Shown: positions 8,168 to 18,668, numbered from the stretch's first letter. The stretch is 42,223 nucleotides of DNA from Pseudomonadota bacterium (GCA_027485595.1 JAIXQT010000281.1:1-42223); one strand, 5' to 3'. Numbers and translations: made by a program. Notes: generated by a model from the sequence alone, not told the origin.

Positions 8168-8729
8168 TCAAAACCTTGTAGAGGGGATCAACTCTCAAAC
8201 TCCCCTGGCAGGGTGGCGAAGAAAGGCTCCGTCGAAAGAAGTTTGAGAGTTTCGACGAAACGACGAGACGACAAAAAACCGCAGTCGTATCAACTGAGGT
8301 GCGTTGACGATCGTTTCGTTGGCTCAAGCGAAATTGCAGTCAAACTATCAAAATTCGGAGCAGGAAATCTTATTTCACCACCTTGCACTGGATACTCGGC
8401 GTTTGTGATGACGCCCCTTACAAAGGGTAGCGAAATTCCCACGGAGCGTTCGCGATGGGAAGTCGTGCGCGACTCAGCGAGGGACCCGCAGTGGAAACCC
8501 GTAGGAGAATTACTGAGGTGGCGCGACTCGGTGCGCGGTAGGGCCTAGCAGGGTGGTGAGAAATGATTTCCTGTTGCGCCTTTCGATGGTTTGACTGCAA
8601 CTTCGTTGGAGCCAAAGAAAAAATCCTCAGCGTATCTCTGTGGATACGCCTCCGGTTTTTTAGTCGTCTCCGCCTCGTTTCGTCGAAACCCTCAAAATGC
8701 TCACGACGGACCCATTTTTCACCACCCTG
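8168..8729. other. Gene-free stretch with two repeat copies
   Basis: This interval holds the diverged element copy B and copy C in opposite orientation, separated by 155 bases. In the spacer GCGCGACTC occurs twice (near 8468 and 8523). A 111-codon reading frame across it consists largely of repeat sequence and is not credible as a gene. Confidence 0.7.
8205..8389 (-). mobile_element. Inverted-repeat element, copy B (diverged)
   Basis: It aligns along its whole length with the reverse complement of the other copies, with many substitutions: left end CTGGCAGGGTGG, right end CACCACCTTGCA. The central hairpin is degraded. It begins 38 bases upstream of the flagellin start codon, so it may contribute to, or disturb, the flagellin promoter. 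Confidence 0.75.
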
Positions 8730-8733
8730 CTAG
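8545..8733 (+). mobile_element. Inverted-repeat element, copy C
   Basis: This is a full 189-bp copy. The left terminus CTAGCAGGGTGGTGAGAAAT has one mismatch to the consensus; the right terminus is the perfect inverted repeat. The central hairpin stem is GCGTATC (8630-8636) with GATACGC (8643-8649), flanked by A6 and T6 runs. The last bases (8730-8732) form the stop codon of the TerB-like gene on the minus strand. Confidence 0.9.
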
Positions 8734-9161
8734 TCAGAGAGGCCCAAGATGTCTCGAAATCGTTTGCGGAGATAGACCTCAATACCATCGACAACACCGT
8801 TGCAGCGGATGAGGTTATCGATGACCTGAGCGATAGCTCGCTTCGATGCGACATCCAGGGAGTCGCGGAGGAGCTCCGCAGCCGATGAGCTTCCGCGCAT
8901 ACTTGAGACCTGCGCTTTAGCTCTATTCATTAACCCGTTTGCTGTCTCATCAGAAACGCGGAAAAGGCTCTTGAGGCCGTTAATGATAACGGTGCGTTCA
9001 AATTTATCGACGACATGATCGGAAGAGGCTATCTCGATCAGTACAACAGCGGCGGCGAGGGCTACCTCATCTTTGCCGCGAAGTGGGCCCTTGGGTTTAA
9101 GGGTCTGCATGCGTGAAAGGAGGGAGTCCGCCGTTTGAGATGAGTTGTTGTTGTTGTCCAT
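8730..9161 (-). CDS. TerB-like helical protein
   Basis: The protein has 143 residues and is all-helical in appearance. The segment DEVALAAAVVLIEIASSDHVVDKFERTVII matches the TerB (tellurite resistance) fold pattern of an acidic motif after a small-residue helix; a second similar segment lies near the C terminus (IDNLIRCNGVVDGIEVYLRKRF). The function of stand-alone TerB-like proteins is not known in detail. I chose the ATG at 9161 with GGGAG 5 bases upstream; an upstream frame to 9311 has no convincing start. The stop codon TAG lies within the terminal inverted repeat of element copy C, so the insertion touched this gene's end. Confidence 0.7.
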   Translation of the reverse strand: MDNNNNSSQTADSLLSRMQTLKPKGPLRGKDEVALAAAVVLIEIASSDHVVDKFERTVIINGLKSLFRVSDETANGLMNRAKAQVSSMRGSSSAAELLRDSLDVASKRAIAQVIDNLIRCNGVVDGIEVYLRKRFRDILGLSD

Positions 9162-10148
9162 AGGGGCTCCCAGCGTTGATACACCTTTCAGAAGGTATGG
9201 TAGGTCGGTTGGGGCATGTGCTGTAGGTTTGGGTAGTGCCCGGTGAGAGGCGTGAAAAGGTCGTGAAAACAGGTGGTTGCCGCAGGTTGCGTGCTCGAGC
9301 AGAAAACGCATTCACGAAAACGCCAGAGCGGGACTGAGCTTTCTGACCCATTTCCGCCTCTTTTTCTGAATCGTGAAAGAAGATTGTGATTGAAGCCACA
9401 TGATGTGTCTGACACTATGAATCGACTATGCGAAAGACGATTTACCCCATCCATGTGAAGCGCGGCACCAACCTTGTTGGGCTCCGTGCGCGATGGGCGC
9501 AATCGGCTTTCCGCTCCTGATACTCAATAGAGATTTGGAGTCCCTCGTGAAAGCCCGACCATCAAACGGAGTGGGTTTTCAAAGGACTGCAATCTTGAAA
9601 ATCAAATCCTAAAAAGTCGAGAAAAACGGGAAATAGTGGCGGTTTTGTGCTGCTCCGTTGTGCTGTTCCGATGCCTTTTGGCTAATCGCAAACGCGTTGT
9701 TGGTCCGGTTTCCCGTTCATCACGTGGATGTACGGGGCGCTGAGGTCAGCAGCTAGTTCTTGGTGGTGTGGAAGAGTGTGCGGGCTTGCGTACATGGCCA
9801 GGTGGCTGGGCAGGTGTAGATAAAAACGCGCAAAAACCTCAAGTTTTAGGCGTTTTTGTGAAGGAGACGGCGAATGCACCCGCATGATGATTGGGTGGTA
9901 CGGATAGTATCGAGGACCCGGAAACTGGCCATCGAGTGTCAAATAACACGAATGGCGAAGTAGGGCTTTGAAGATTTTGACACTGATTTGCGAGCTCAAC
10001 GCAGGAGCATTATTCAGTAGTTGTTTCTGGAATGAAGCCAGGTGGCGCTTTCAGGAATAGAAGCAGTTGGCGGATGAGATGTAAGGCACGGAAGCCACGG
10101 AGTGAGCTGATATTCAAGGATAGAGGCGAGAAAGTTAAGGAGGACGGT
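9162..10148. other. Gene-free kilobase
   Basis: No reading frame here has a convincing start, ribosome binding site and protein-like composition. One short frame (9874-9963, plus) has GAAGGAG upstream but only 29 codons. The stretch contains a terminator-like hairpin at 9822-9857. It may be a decayed region, but no parent gene is recognised. Confidence 0.5.
9822..9857. terminator. Bidirectional terminator-like hairpin
   Basis: AAAAACGC (9822-9829) pairs with GCGTTTTT (9850-9857). Inside, AAAAC pairs with GTTTT. On either strand the stem ends in a T-run, so it could act both ways. It is GC-poor, which lowers confidence. Confidence 0.5.
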
Positions 10149-10670
10149 ATGAGAGACTTAAAGTTATATTTCGAAGCAGGACAGCTTACCGAGGTTGCCT
10201 TCTGTGATGGAGTCAGCGGGGATATCCGCCGGAGCATCAGAGGTAAGAGCGGGGGAGCCTACCGTTCGGCGGGGTCATTTCAGTGGACCTCCGCGGTGCG
10301 CGGACTTGCGCTCCTTGCGGTGCGGGCGGTGAGCGATCTTGAGGAGTCCTTCATAAAGGGGGGCGGAGGGTCTCTTGCGGCAAGTCTCGACTACGCGATC
10401 TCAAAGCAACCGATGTGGCTGACTGAGATGTTTGGATGTGACCAGTCCGGCATCTCACTCATTCGACGGATGGTGCTCAGGACTAATCCTGAGAGGAAGC
10501 GCCCTGGACCAACGGTTCTCTCTATCAACGAGAGATTCATGCCGCGCGCGTCTATCTCCATCATCGTTGATGGGGTGAAGGCCTCACGGGAGGAGCTGTT
10601 GGTTCTGTCGGCAGCGTTAATGGATGAAGAGGCACTGCCGGCGCAGGAGGGTATGGCGAAGGCTGCCTGA
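10149..10670 (+). CDS. Orphan hypothetical protein
   Basis: The protein has 173 residues and I do not recognise its family. It is soluble in appearance, with no signal peptide or membrane segment. A basic Ser/Gly-rich stretch (DIRRSIRGKSGGAYRSAGS) lies near the N terminus, and an alternating hydrophobic segment (RASISIIVDGV) near residue 140. The ATG at 10149 has a very strong AAGGAGG 5 bases upstream, which is the main reason to believe the gene; the frame remains open upstream to 10032 without a better start. It ends in a large hairpin shared with the convergent nagB side. Confidence 0.7.
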   Translation: MRDLKLYFEAGQLTEVAFCDGVSGDIRRSIRGKSGGAYRSAGSFQWTSAVRGLALLAVRAVSDLEESFIKGGGGSLAASLDYAISKQPMWLTEMFGCDQSGISLIRRMVLRTNPERKRPGPTVLSINERFMPRASISIIVDGVKASREELLVLSAALMDEEALPAQEGMAKAA

Positions 10671-10716
10671 GAGGATAGAGTGGGGGGGAGATGCCTCCTC
10701 CCGCACTCTCCTCTCA
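10668..10716. terminator. Large hairpin between convergent genes
   Basis: Three stacked stems are seen: TGAGAGG with CCTCTCA, AGAGTG with CACTCT, and a G-rich strand with CTCCTCCC, closing on the loop ATGC. The stem begins at the stop codon of the plus-strand gene. It has no long T-run, so the mechanism is uncertain, but its place between convergent genes suits a terminator. Confidence 0.6.
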
Positions 10717-10792
10717 TCTTCCACCGTCATCGCCCTCTCAAAAAAACTGGGCGGTGCCGGTGTGGGGCCAAGAGAAAGATCAGGGGCAGGAA

Positions 10793-11602
10793 TTACCTCG
10801 AGCTTCCCAAAACGAGATCTCGATACGGTGCCCACTCCGGCTCATTGGCGAATACCCATCGGTAGTACTCCGTCATCTGAAGCCACTCTGCGGCCGGTTC
10901 ATCGACGATGACGGTACAGCGCCGGTGCATCTGGAGGGCACTTGCTGTAACAACGGCGGTCATTGGACCCTCTACCGCTTTCAAAATCATCTCAGCTTTG
11001 TTTGATCCGGTCGCAAGAAGGATCGCCCACCGACTCTCAAGAACGGTTCCGATTCCCATGGTGATCGCGCGGGTGGGTACCTCATCGAGCGATCCGAACG
11101 CCGGGGCGTTTTGACGCCGTGTTTCTGGGGTGAGAGCTTTGGCTCGTGTGCGTGATGCGAGCGAGGAGAGCGGCTCGTTAAACGCAAGGTGTCCGTTCAA
11201 TCCGATGCCGAGGAGTTGCACGTCGATCCCGCCAGCAGCCGTGATGGCTTCTTCGTATCGTGCGCATTCAGCGGTGAGGTCAGGGGCCATACCATCTGGG
11301 AGATGTGTGTTCTCCCTCTTGATGTTGATCTTCGAGAAGAGGTCGCGCTCCATGCAGGCGCGGAATGATTGAGGATGAGTAGCAGGGATCCCGATGTATT
11401 CATCGAGATTGAAAGTAGTCACGCCTGAAAAGTCGAGGTCAGCTTCTTTATGGAGTTGCGCGAGACGTGCATACGCACCCTCCGGTGTTCGTCCTGTCGC
11501 CATTCCTAGGACGGCGTTTGGTTTAGCTTGTATGGTGTCAGCGATGAGCTGAGCGGTGAGGAGGTTGGCGCGTTCGGCGGACGGGCAAATAATGACTTCC
11601 AT
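10793..11602 (-). CDS. nagB: Glucosamine-6-phosphate deaminase
   Basis: The enzyme converts glucosamine 6-phosphate to fructose 6-phosphate and ammonia, feeding amino sugars into glycolysis. The protein has 269 residues, the usual length for NagB. Motifs seen are GMATGRTPEGAYARL near residue 33, FNLDEYIGI with the catalytic Asp, and LLGIGLNGHLAFNEP with the catalytic His and Glu. It lies 41 bases after the hexokinase-like gene on the same strand and is probably in one operon with it. No nagA is present nearby. On the minus strand a run of seven T (10740-10746) follows a GC-rich segment beyond the stop, perhaps a weak terminator. Confidence 0.96.
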   Translation of the reverse strand: MEVIICPSAERANLLTAQLIADTIQAKPNAVLGMATGRTPEGAYARLAQLHKEADLDFSGVTTFNLDEYIGIPATHPQSFRACMERDLFSKINIKRENTHLPDGMAPDLTAECARYEEAITAAGGIDVQLLGIGLNGHLAFNEPLSSLASRTRAKALTPETRRQNAPAFGSLDEVPTRAITMGIGTVLESRWAILLATGSNKAEMILKAVEGPMTAVVTASALQMHRRCTVIVDEPAAEWLQMTEYYRWVFANEPEWAPYRDLVLGSSR

Positions 11603-11643
11603 GGCGCGGAGTATAGCGGGAACGGTTGCTCAGGGCGAGTTTT

Positions 11644-13023
11644 TCAACCGGGGGGTCTTTCCGTAGAGCTCGCTAAGGATGAGGTCGTTGTTGATTCCAC
11701 CAAGAGAGCCGCCCCCTGAAGTGGAACCGAGATATCTCCACCACTTGCCAGCTCGATCGGATGCACCAACACCGTCTCCACCGCATGATCTGGCAGTGTG
11801 ATACGCGATATGCATCTCCTCATCGTGTCGAAGTAGTGGGGAAAATAGCGACCCATAGAGCTATCGAGCGAGACGAGAGCTTTTTTCTCCCCGGCGCGGA
11901 GTTGGGTGACTACTGAGAGGTAGGTCATGATGCCCGCCAACGTAGCGCCGCGCTCTACAAGGGATCGCGTAAGTAATCGAAGCGCCTCGATCGAGGCGGG
12001 CGAAAACGACCCGAAGATGGTGTCTGAATCGAGAAGGAGATCGCATAGAGCGCGATTCGTAAGTGAGAGGGACTCGGCGATAAGCGCAGAGGCTATCGGC
12101 GCTAGCGCCCGCCCCTCCGGTAATCTCCCCGCCGCGATAACATGTGCTGTTACCATACTTGGAAACCAGTTGCCCGCGCTCAGCTCCTCAAGTGAAATGA
12201 GTGAGATTCCGCGGCTGGCGGCGAATTCCTTATCGCCCTCGGAGAGTAATGACTCGGGGAGCATGAACACGCCGCCCAGCTCTGAGTTGAAGAGTTCGTC
12301 ACGTTCGGTTTCAGATACCCCGACGAGGGTGCAGTTGCCCCCTGACGACATCACAACGCCAGCGTGTGCTCCTGGAACAGCGAAGAGGGTGAAGAGGGTG
12401 TCATTTCCAATCACCATCACCTCGGGGGTGATGCCGCCGTGCGCAAACTCGGCGAGAAGGAGCGCTCCGATGTCGTCCCCGTTGTGGATGCCTTTAAGAA
12501 ACCATTCCCCCTTACGATAGCCACCGCTCTGATACCCGTGAACAATTCCGGTTACGCCGGTCGTTCCTCCGCGAGAGAAGCGCCTGGTTTTAATCTGATT
12601 TGACCAGATAACCCCTACACGCAAGGGAACTTCGCCGGTCCTGAGGGAGGGAAGTGAGGCTACAACCTCCTGAACGAGAACGCGAAAGAACCCTTGGAGG
12701 GGTGGAAGTGATGGATCTCTGCGTGGCTCAAACCAATCGTTAAGATGATCAAAGAGGAGAGCCCACTCCCCGCTCGTATTGTGTGTCGCGACTTTAGTAT
12801 GGGTTCCACCCATATCAAGCAGGATCGTCTGATGAGGTGTGACTGGTTTCGACGAGTGGCGACGAGAAAGGCTGCCTGCGTCCCATGCGCAGCACGGTGG
12901 CGTGCCGTGAGGAGCGTTGGAGACGAATTGCTCACCGAGAGAGACGAGTTCGCCGAGGTTGTCCACGACACGATTGATGCCGAGAGCTCGATCGAGAGGG
13001 GTGGTGGTACCTGATTCAGTCAT
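11644..13023 (-). CDS. Hexokinase-like (ASKHA) sugar kinase
   Basis: The protein has 459 residues and belongs to the actin-like ATPase sugar kinases. The phosphate-1 loop is ILLDMGGTHTKVA; a hexokinase-type catalytic segment GNDTLFTLFA carries the Asp; the phosphate-2 region reads GVVMSSGGNCTLVG, where ordinary hexokinases have GTGTN; ELFNSELGGVFMLP follows as the sugar-site Glu region. This resembles eukaryote-type hexokinase rather than bacterial glucokinase or ROK proteins. Its place directly before nagB suggests that it phosphorylates glucosamine or N-acetylglucosamine. That substrate is inference. The first 60 residues are poorly conserved and the ribosome binding site is weak. Confidence 0.8.
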   Translation of the reverse strand: MTESGTTTPLDRALGINRVVDNLGELVSLGEQFVSNAPHGTPPCCAWDAGSLSRRHSSKPVTPHQTILLDMGGTHTKVATHNTSGEWALLFDHLNDWFEPRRDPSLPPLQGFFRVLVQEVVASLPSLRTGEVPLRVGVIWSNQIKTRRFSRGGTTGVTGIVHGYQSGGYRKGEWFLKGIHNGDDIGALLLAEFAHGGITPEVMVIGNDTLFTLFAVPGAHAGVVMSSGGNCTLVGVSETERDELFNSELGGVFMLPESLLSEGDKEFAASRGISLISLEELSAGNWFPSMVTAHVIAAGRLPEGRALAPIASALIAESLSLTNRALCDLLLDSDTIFGSFSPASIEALRLLTRSLVERGATLAGIMTYLSVVTQLRAGEKKALVSLDSSMGRYFPHYFDTMRRCISRITLPDHAVETVLVHPIELASGGDISVPLQGAALLVESTTTSSLASSTERPPG

Positions 13024-13200
13024 AGGGCCGGGAGTCTAGATAAAGGTGATAGGTCGTTCAAGGATGGAGGGGCGCTCTAACTAAATGTTCCCAATCGGGA
13101 CGGTATTCGGTATATCAGGGAGCTGCTAGCGCAACGTTCGGACCGTTTGTGCACGTAATGTCGCAAGGTGGTCGCATTGGGCACGAGCCGAAACTATAGT

Positions 13201-13227
13201 GTTTTGGACGCGATACGCGTCGAAAAC
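13201..13227. other. Hairpin beside element copy D
   Basis: GTTTT, a mismatch, then GACGCG pair with CGCGTC, a mismatch, then AAAAC, around the loop ATA. It is 9 bases from the left end of the element and between two divergent genes. Its function is unknown. Confidence 0.45.
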
Positions 13228-13235
13228 GAACAGCC

Positions 13236-13424
13236 CTAGCAGGGTGGTGAAAAATGATTTCCTGTTGCGCCTCTCGATGGTTTGACTGCAACTTCGTTGG
13301 AGCCAACGAAAAAATCCTCAACGTATCTGAGTGGATACGCCTCCGGTTTTTTCGTCGTCTCCGCCTCGTTTCGTCGAAACCCTCAAAATGCTCACGACGG
13401 AACCATTTTTCACCACCCTGCTGG
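13236..13424 (+). mobile_element. Inverted-repeat element, copy D
   Basis: This is a full 189-bp copy. The left terminus matches the consensus and the right terminus ends CTGG instead of CTAG. The central hairpin has an A-C mismatch at the base (13321 with 13340). It lies between the divergent hexokinase-like gene and argG. Confidence 0.9.
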
Positions 13425-13448
13425 TGCGGCGCCGATAGATAGGTCGAA

Positions 13449-14840
<1,392 letters not shown>

Positions 14841-15007
14841 GTCTTGAAACATATGGAGTTCGGCTTCGGCAGGTGGCACGGGGATAAAGCTCGGAACACA
14901 AACCTCGAAAAATTGACGTGAGTCCGGAGCTCTCGTCTTCTGACGGGCCGGACCGCGGCCTGCATGCTTTGAATCGAGGGTGAGACTTCCGACCGGTGTC
15001 GCGCTTG

Positions 15008-15023
15008 CAGATCATACGATCTG
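15008..15023. other. Small hairpin between convergent genes
   Basis: CAGATC pairs perfectly with GATCTG around ATAC, between argG and the DTW-domain gene. There is only a short T-rich tail, so it is a weak terminator candidate at best. Confidence 0.3.
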
Positions 15024-15031
15024 AACTATTC

Positions 15032-15670
15032 CTACACCCGCATCTCCGCCTCTCGCCCCATGTGCTTCAGCTGACGATTGACCATCTCGTTAAAGAGAGC
15101 GAAAAGCCCCTCATAGGTTGGTATCATGTGCGCGCATCCTGAGATGACTGCGTTGAGCGTGAGAAGATGAGCGATCGATTCCACGGTGCTGAGGTATCCT
15201 CCTTTCGGGGGCCTTCGAATTCGATAGGTCGATAGGATCGGCTTAGTGAATGAGATGCGACGAACGGAGTGTAGCACCGGATTACGGTACACTATCTTCT
15301 GTGCCTCATCCCAGGTTCCATCGATCACGATGATCCGTGAGCTCGACGAGAGCGCGACATCTTCGCAGTCAACCGCGTCTGTCCCGGGATAGAGGAGGTA
15401 TGTGTCGTAGGCTGTCGTAGCCGCCCGCAGTTTTTCAGGTGAAAAGGTAACCCCTCGCCAGAGCTCCGCGTTAAGGATGGAGTCCTTCACGAGCTTCGCC
15501 GTTGAGTAGTACTTGCGCCACTCGTTGGGATGTTGCAAGAGCAGAAGGTTGGTATGCGCCTTAAATGGCTGAAGGTATCCACATACACAGTGTGTGTGTG
15601 GTCGAAAACACGCGTAGCAGGTCGCGCGGCCCTCTGAGATCGTATGCGTTTGTTGCCCTTTTTGTCGCAC
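15032..15670 (-). CDS. DTW-domain tRNA-uridine aminocarboxypropyltransferase (TapT-like)
   Basis: Proteins of this family transfer the 3-amino-3-carboxypropyl group from S-adenosylmethionine to uridine in tRNA (acp3U). The protein has 212 residues. The signature DGTWDEAQK is present, preceded by a cysteine cluster CYACFRPHTHCVC that probably binds zinc, and followed by YRIRRPPKGGYLSTVES. I chose GTG at 15670 with AAAGGA 5 bases upstream. It is downstream of an MscS gene on the same strand with a 59-base gap and could be co-transcribed. Confidence 0.9.
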   Translation of the reverse strand: MRQKGQQTHTISEGRATCYACFRPHTHCVCGYLQPFKAHTNLLLLQHPNEWRKYYSTAKLVKDSILNAELWRGVTFSPEKLRAATTAYDTYLLYPGTDAVDCEDVALSSSSRIIVIDGTWDEAQKIVYRNPVLHSVRRISFTKPILSTYRIRRPPKGGYLSTVESIAHLLTLNAVISGCAHMIPTYEGLFALFNEMVNRQLKHMGREAEMRV

Positions 15671-15729
15671 GAAATTCCTTTGTAGCTCTTCGTAGGTAGC
15701 CCGACCGTAGTTGCTCCGTCAAGAGCACC

Positions 15730-17421
15730 TTATCGAGAGTCAGGCTTCCACGCGATTCCGAGCCGTTTAAATGCCTCTACTCCATCCATTCCGGCGGGTG
15801 CGCAAGCGGCCTCTGATGTCGTTTTGACCGCTATCTCCTGAATAGGAATGGCGAGCGACAAGCCAAGCTCCCCCAGAAGGCGAATAATCGCGAGGAAGAT
15901 CTCCTCCTTCCGACGCTGCTCCTCAGCCCAGGTCGTTAGGTACAGGTTAAACTGAACGAGGATACCAAGGCTTGAGGGGTTGAACTCGGTAAAGTGCACC
16001 ACGATCGAGTCGCGCGCGCAGAGGGGGTGTGATTCCAAAATAGCACGGGTTCCCGCACAGAGCGCCTCGATCGAGGAGGGGGCAGTTGAGAGGGGGAGAT
16101 TAAGGATCGTTCTTACTCTGACCGAGGTCCGGGCCCCCAGATTATCCACGTGCGAAGCGATAATCTTTGAGTTCGGAAGCGAGACCAGGGAGTTCTCCGG
16201 GGTGCGGATTCGAGTTGAGCGAAGTCCGATGTGCTCAACGGTACCCGTTAATCCAGCCATGGCGATGTTGTCGCCCACGCGGAACGGTTGATCGATAAGA
16301 ATGGCAACCGCACCGAAGATGTTCTCAACGGTATCCTTCGCCGCGAGCGCGAAGGCGAGACCTCCCAACCCAAGTCCGGCGGCGAGTCCTGAGACGTTCA
16401 CGCCGTGAGTCCACAAAATCTGAGCGGCGCCGATGAGGATGATGCAGAGCCAGGCTGCTTTCTCAACAAGCGGGTAAAGGATCTCTTCGGTTACCGAGGT
16501 GGCTTCCGCGGCAAACCTGTTAACTCGCGCCGTGAACATAGGAATGAGACGAATCGCGAGGACCATTATCGCTATGATTCGAATCGTTGAGATCCAGGTG
16601 ATGACAAACGTGTAAAAATCTATTTCAAGGTCAAATGATGAAAGGAAGAGCTGAAGCGCTGAGGTAAACACGACAACGAAGATAGGTTTTCGTATCGAGG
16701 TGAGAACCTGCTTTTGCTCCGCTGAGAAACGCGAGGGTGCTACACGGGAAAACACACGTTGGATGAGAAAGACGAGGGTGCACTGCACCAAAAATGTCGC
16801 GACGAGCGTGCACGCTGCCGCAACCCAATGCCAATCTTCAAGGATAAAGGTTGTGCCTTTGAGTTTTTCAGGGACGTAGGATCGAATGGTAAGCCATGTG
16901 GCGGTTGTTCCACCGAGCTTTCGCATCTCCTTTTTGGAGAGATTGTGCTCGATCTCGCGGAACGCGTCAGGGACGTCGTTGACCGTCGCGCGACTGAATC
17001 TCCAGTTAGGTCCGATCTGCTCAAGGTAGATCCCGTACGAGTTAACATCACCTATTTGGAGTGGCGAGTTCGTGGCGGATGATGAAACCTTTGCTGGCGT
17101 TATCTCTTTGTGGGTCAGAATCGCATATAATTTTATCGCGACCTCTTTGGCGCGTTCCTCGCGCACAAGCTCTGGAATGTCAGAGGCGTCGAGCGCCTTA
17201 ATTGCTCGTTGAAGATCGGCGTCCCCCTCCGCTGGGCGCATCATGGCGAGGAAATACGAGAGGGTGGTTCGAGGTGAGCGCAGATCAGGGTCAACCGCGA
17301 TCGCTTCAGGGGTCGGGTCGCTCGGTTGGGGAGTGACATCGGCGCGGGTGGTGGTCGTTGCAAGGTACACCACGATGGCGAGGAGGAGGGCGATGCGAAG
17401 GGAGCGTTTCAAAAACAACAT
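15730..17421 (-). CDS. MscS-family mechanosensitive channel
   Basis: This is an inner-membrane channel that opens under membrane tension and releases solutes during osmotic downshock. The protein has 563 residues. It starts with a signal-like segment (LRIALLLAIVVYLATTTT), followed by a periplasmic domain of about 160 residues and several hydrophobic helices. The pore helix is recognisable as GLAAGLGLGGLAFALAAKD, followed by the beta domain (FRVGDNIAMAGLTGTVEHIGLRSTRIRT). It is longer than E. coli MscS because of the N-terminal domain, as in YbiO or MscM-like members. The ribosome binding site is weak. Confidence 0.93.
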   Translation of the reverse strand: MLFLKRSLRIALLLAIVVYLATTTTRADVTPQPSDPTPEAIAVDPDLRSPRTTLSYFLAMMRPAEGDADLQRAIKALDASDIPELVREERAKEVAIKLYAILTHKEITPAKVSSSATNSPLQIGDVNSYGIYLEQIGPNWRFSRATVNDVPDAFREIEHNLSKKEMRKLGGTTATWLTIRSYVPEKLKGTTFILEDWHWVAAACTLVATFLVQCTLVFLIQRVFSRVAPSRFSAEQKQVLTSIRKPIFVVVFTSALQLFLSSFDLEIDFYTFVITWISTIRIIAIMVLAIRLIPMFTARVNRFAAEATSVTEEILYPLVEKAAWLCIILIGAAQILWTHGVNVSGLAAGLGLGGLAFALAAKDTVENIFGAVAILIDQPFRVGDNIAMAGLTGTVEHIGLRSTRIRTPENSLVSLPNSKIIASHVDNLGARTSVRVRTILNLPLSTAPSSIEALCAGTRAILESHPLCARDSIVVHFTEFNPSSLGILVQFNLYLTTWAEEQRRKEEIFLAIIRLLGELGLSLAIPIQEIAVKTTSEAACAPAGMDGVEAFKRLGIAWKPDSR

Positions 17422-17636
17422 GGTGACGAGAGGTAGACTATCAGATCCTCATGTAATATCGACCGGTTAGCAGTCTAGCATGAGGAATACTCACAGTAGA
17501 CGGGGGAGGAGGCGAATTCTTCAATAGTTGTGCGGGATTATTCACAAAAATAAGGGGTGCGAACTACAATCCGGGGGCCCCGTCTCCTGATGCAACCCTG
17601 GGAATACACGCCATCTGACATCCAGCGGTGTGCGAC

Positions 17637-18668
17637 TTACGTCTGCATTGAATAGATTAACGACGTCATCACGAAGCTATCCGATGCTGAGAAGCTCTCA
17701 TCGCGGGGAAACACATCATTGGTGCTCAAGAACACACGATACTCATTACGCCAGATCAGGTTCGGCGCAATGGTCGTGTCAAGATTGAGGGAGAGGCCGG
17801 TCGTGTTGAAGCTCTTTCCAGAGAGCGTTTCGATCATCACTTGGTCTGGATCATCGTACCGTTCCACGCGCCCAGCGACCGCGTAGGTCTCGTTGATTCG
17901 ATAGTGGGGCATAATCGTCCACCCGTGCCACCACGCGCGAGACTCTTCGTTCCGATTCTGTGCCCCAAGGTCAAAACTCGAACTGATACCGAAATCATCA
18001 GAAAAAGCGTATCTGACGACCAGGTTATTAAATACTCGCAGTCCGTTCTCATCTCCTATGAACGTGTTGTAGGTAAGATTCAGGTTGTCTTTGGGTCTGT
18101 ACGCCACCTGTGTGCCATAGCACACGTTCCTATCGTCAGAGATATTCTGCCATCCGCGGAGGATGTGGAGCTCAAGGTGAACCTGCTCCGATACCTCGTG
18201 GATACTCCTGACACCGGTTTGATAGTACGGGGAATAATCGGCAACGAACGAGCGGCTCGGCGTTAGATTGTCGCGAGATATCCACGTTTCAAGCCCGATG
18301 TGTGAGGCAAACACTCCAGCATCGAGTTTCCATGAATCGGAGAGGGAAACTCCCCCATATGCCTCTTGGAAGTACCGCATGAATTCGTGGGGTTCAGCGG
18401 CATAGTTGGCGATAACAGAGGATCCGTACTGAAGAGCGAGACGTCCATGCAGTTGTTCGGTTGAAAGAGTGGCATCAACGAAGCCGAGATTAAGTGCCAG
18501 CTCATCTGAGTAGTAGGGTTGCGTGGTGTAGGGTCGGTATCGGGTGGGCAGATGATTGAAATCGTGAGCGATATAGGTGTCAATGAATCCTCCGATTGTA
18601 ATCGGGGATGTGGGCTGCGCCGGCGCGGGCAGGGGGAGGATGAAGAGCGCAACCACGACCGCTTTCAT
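17637..18668 (-). CDS. Outer-membrane beta-barrel (porin-2-like) protein
   Basis: The protein has about 343 residues. The N terminus is a signal peptide (MKAVVVALFILPLPAPAQP). The mature part starts ITIGGFIDTYIAHDF and continues with alternating aromatic and hydrophobic strands, ending FVMTSLIYSMQT, a typical barrel. It resembles the OmpL-like putative beta-barrel porin family. Its permeant is unknown. I chose the ATG at 18668 because it gives a standard signal peptide; an ATG at 18725 in frame would add a basic extension of 19 residues. It is 215 bases upstream of the MscS gene. Confidence 0.82.
   Translation of the reverse strand: MKAVVVALFILPLPAPAQPTSPITIGGFIDTYIAHDFNHLPTRYRPYTTQPYYSDELALNLGFVDATLSTEQLHGRLALQYGSSVIANYAAEPHEFMRYFQEAYGGVSLSDSWKLDAGVFASHIGLETWISRDNLTPSRSFVADYSPYYQTGVRSIHEVSEQVHLELHILRGWQNISDDRNVCYGTQVAYRPKDNLNLTYNTFIGDENGLRVFNNLVVRYAFSDDFGISSSFDLGAQNRNEESRAWWHGWTIMPHYRINETYAVAGRVERYDDPDQVMIETLSGKSFNTTGLSLNLDTTIAPNLIWRNEYRVFLSTNDVFPRDESFSASDSFVMTSLIYSMQT

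Noticed and set aside
8213-8548. 111-codon frame across the two element copies
   Set aside because: It consists largely of repeat sequence read in one frame and has no family-like features.
9682-9999. 105-codon minus-strand frame in the gene-free kilobase, considered as a transposase remnant
   Set aside because: No transposase motif could be recognised and no start signal is seen.
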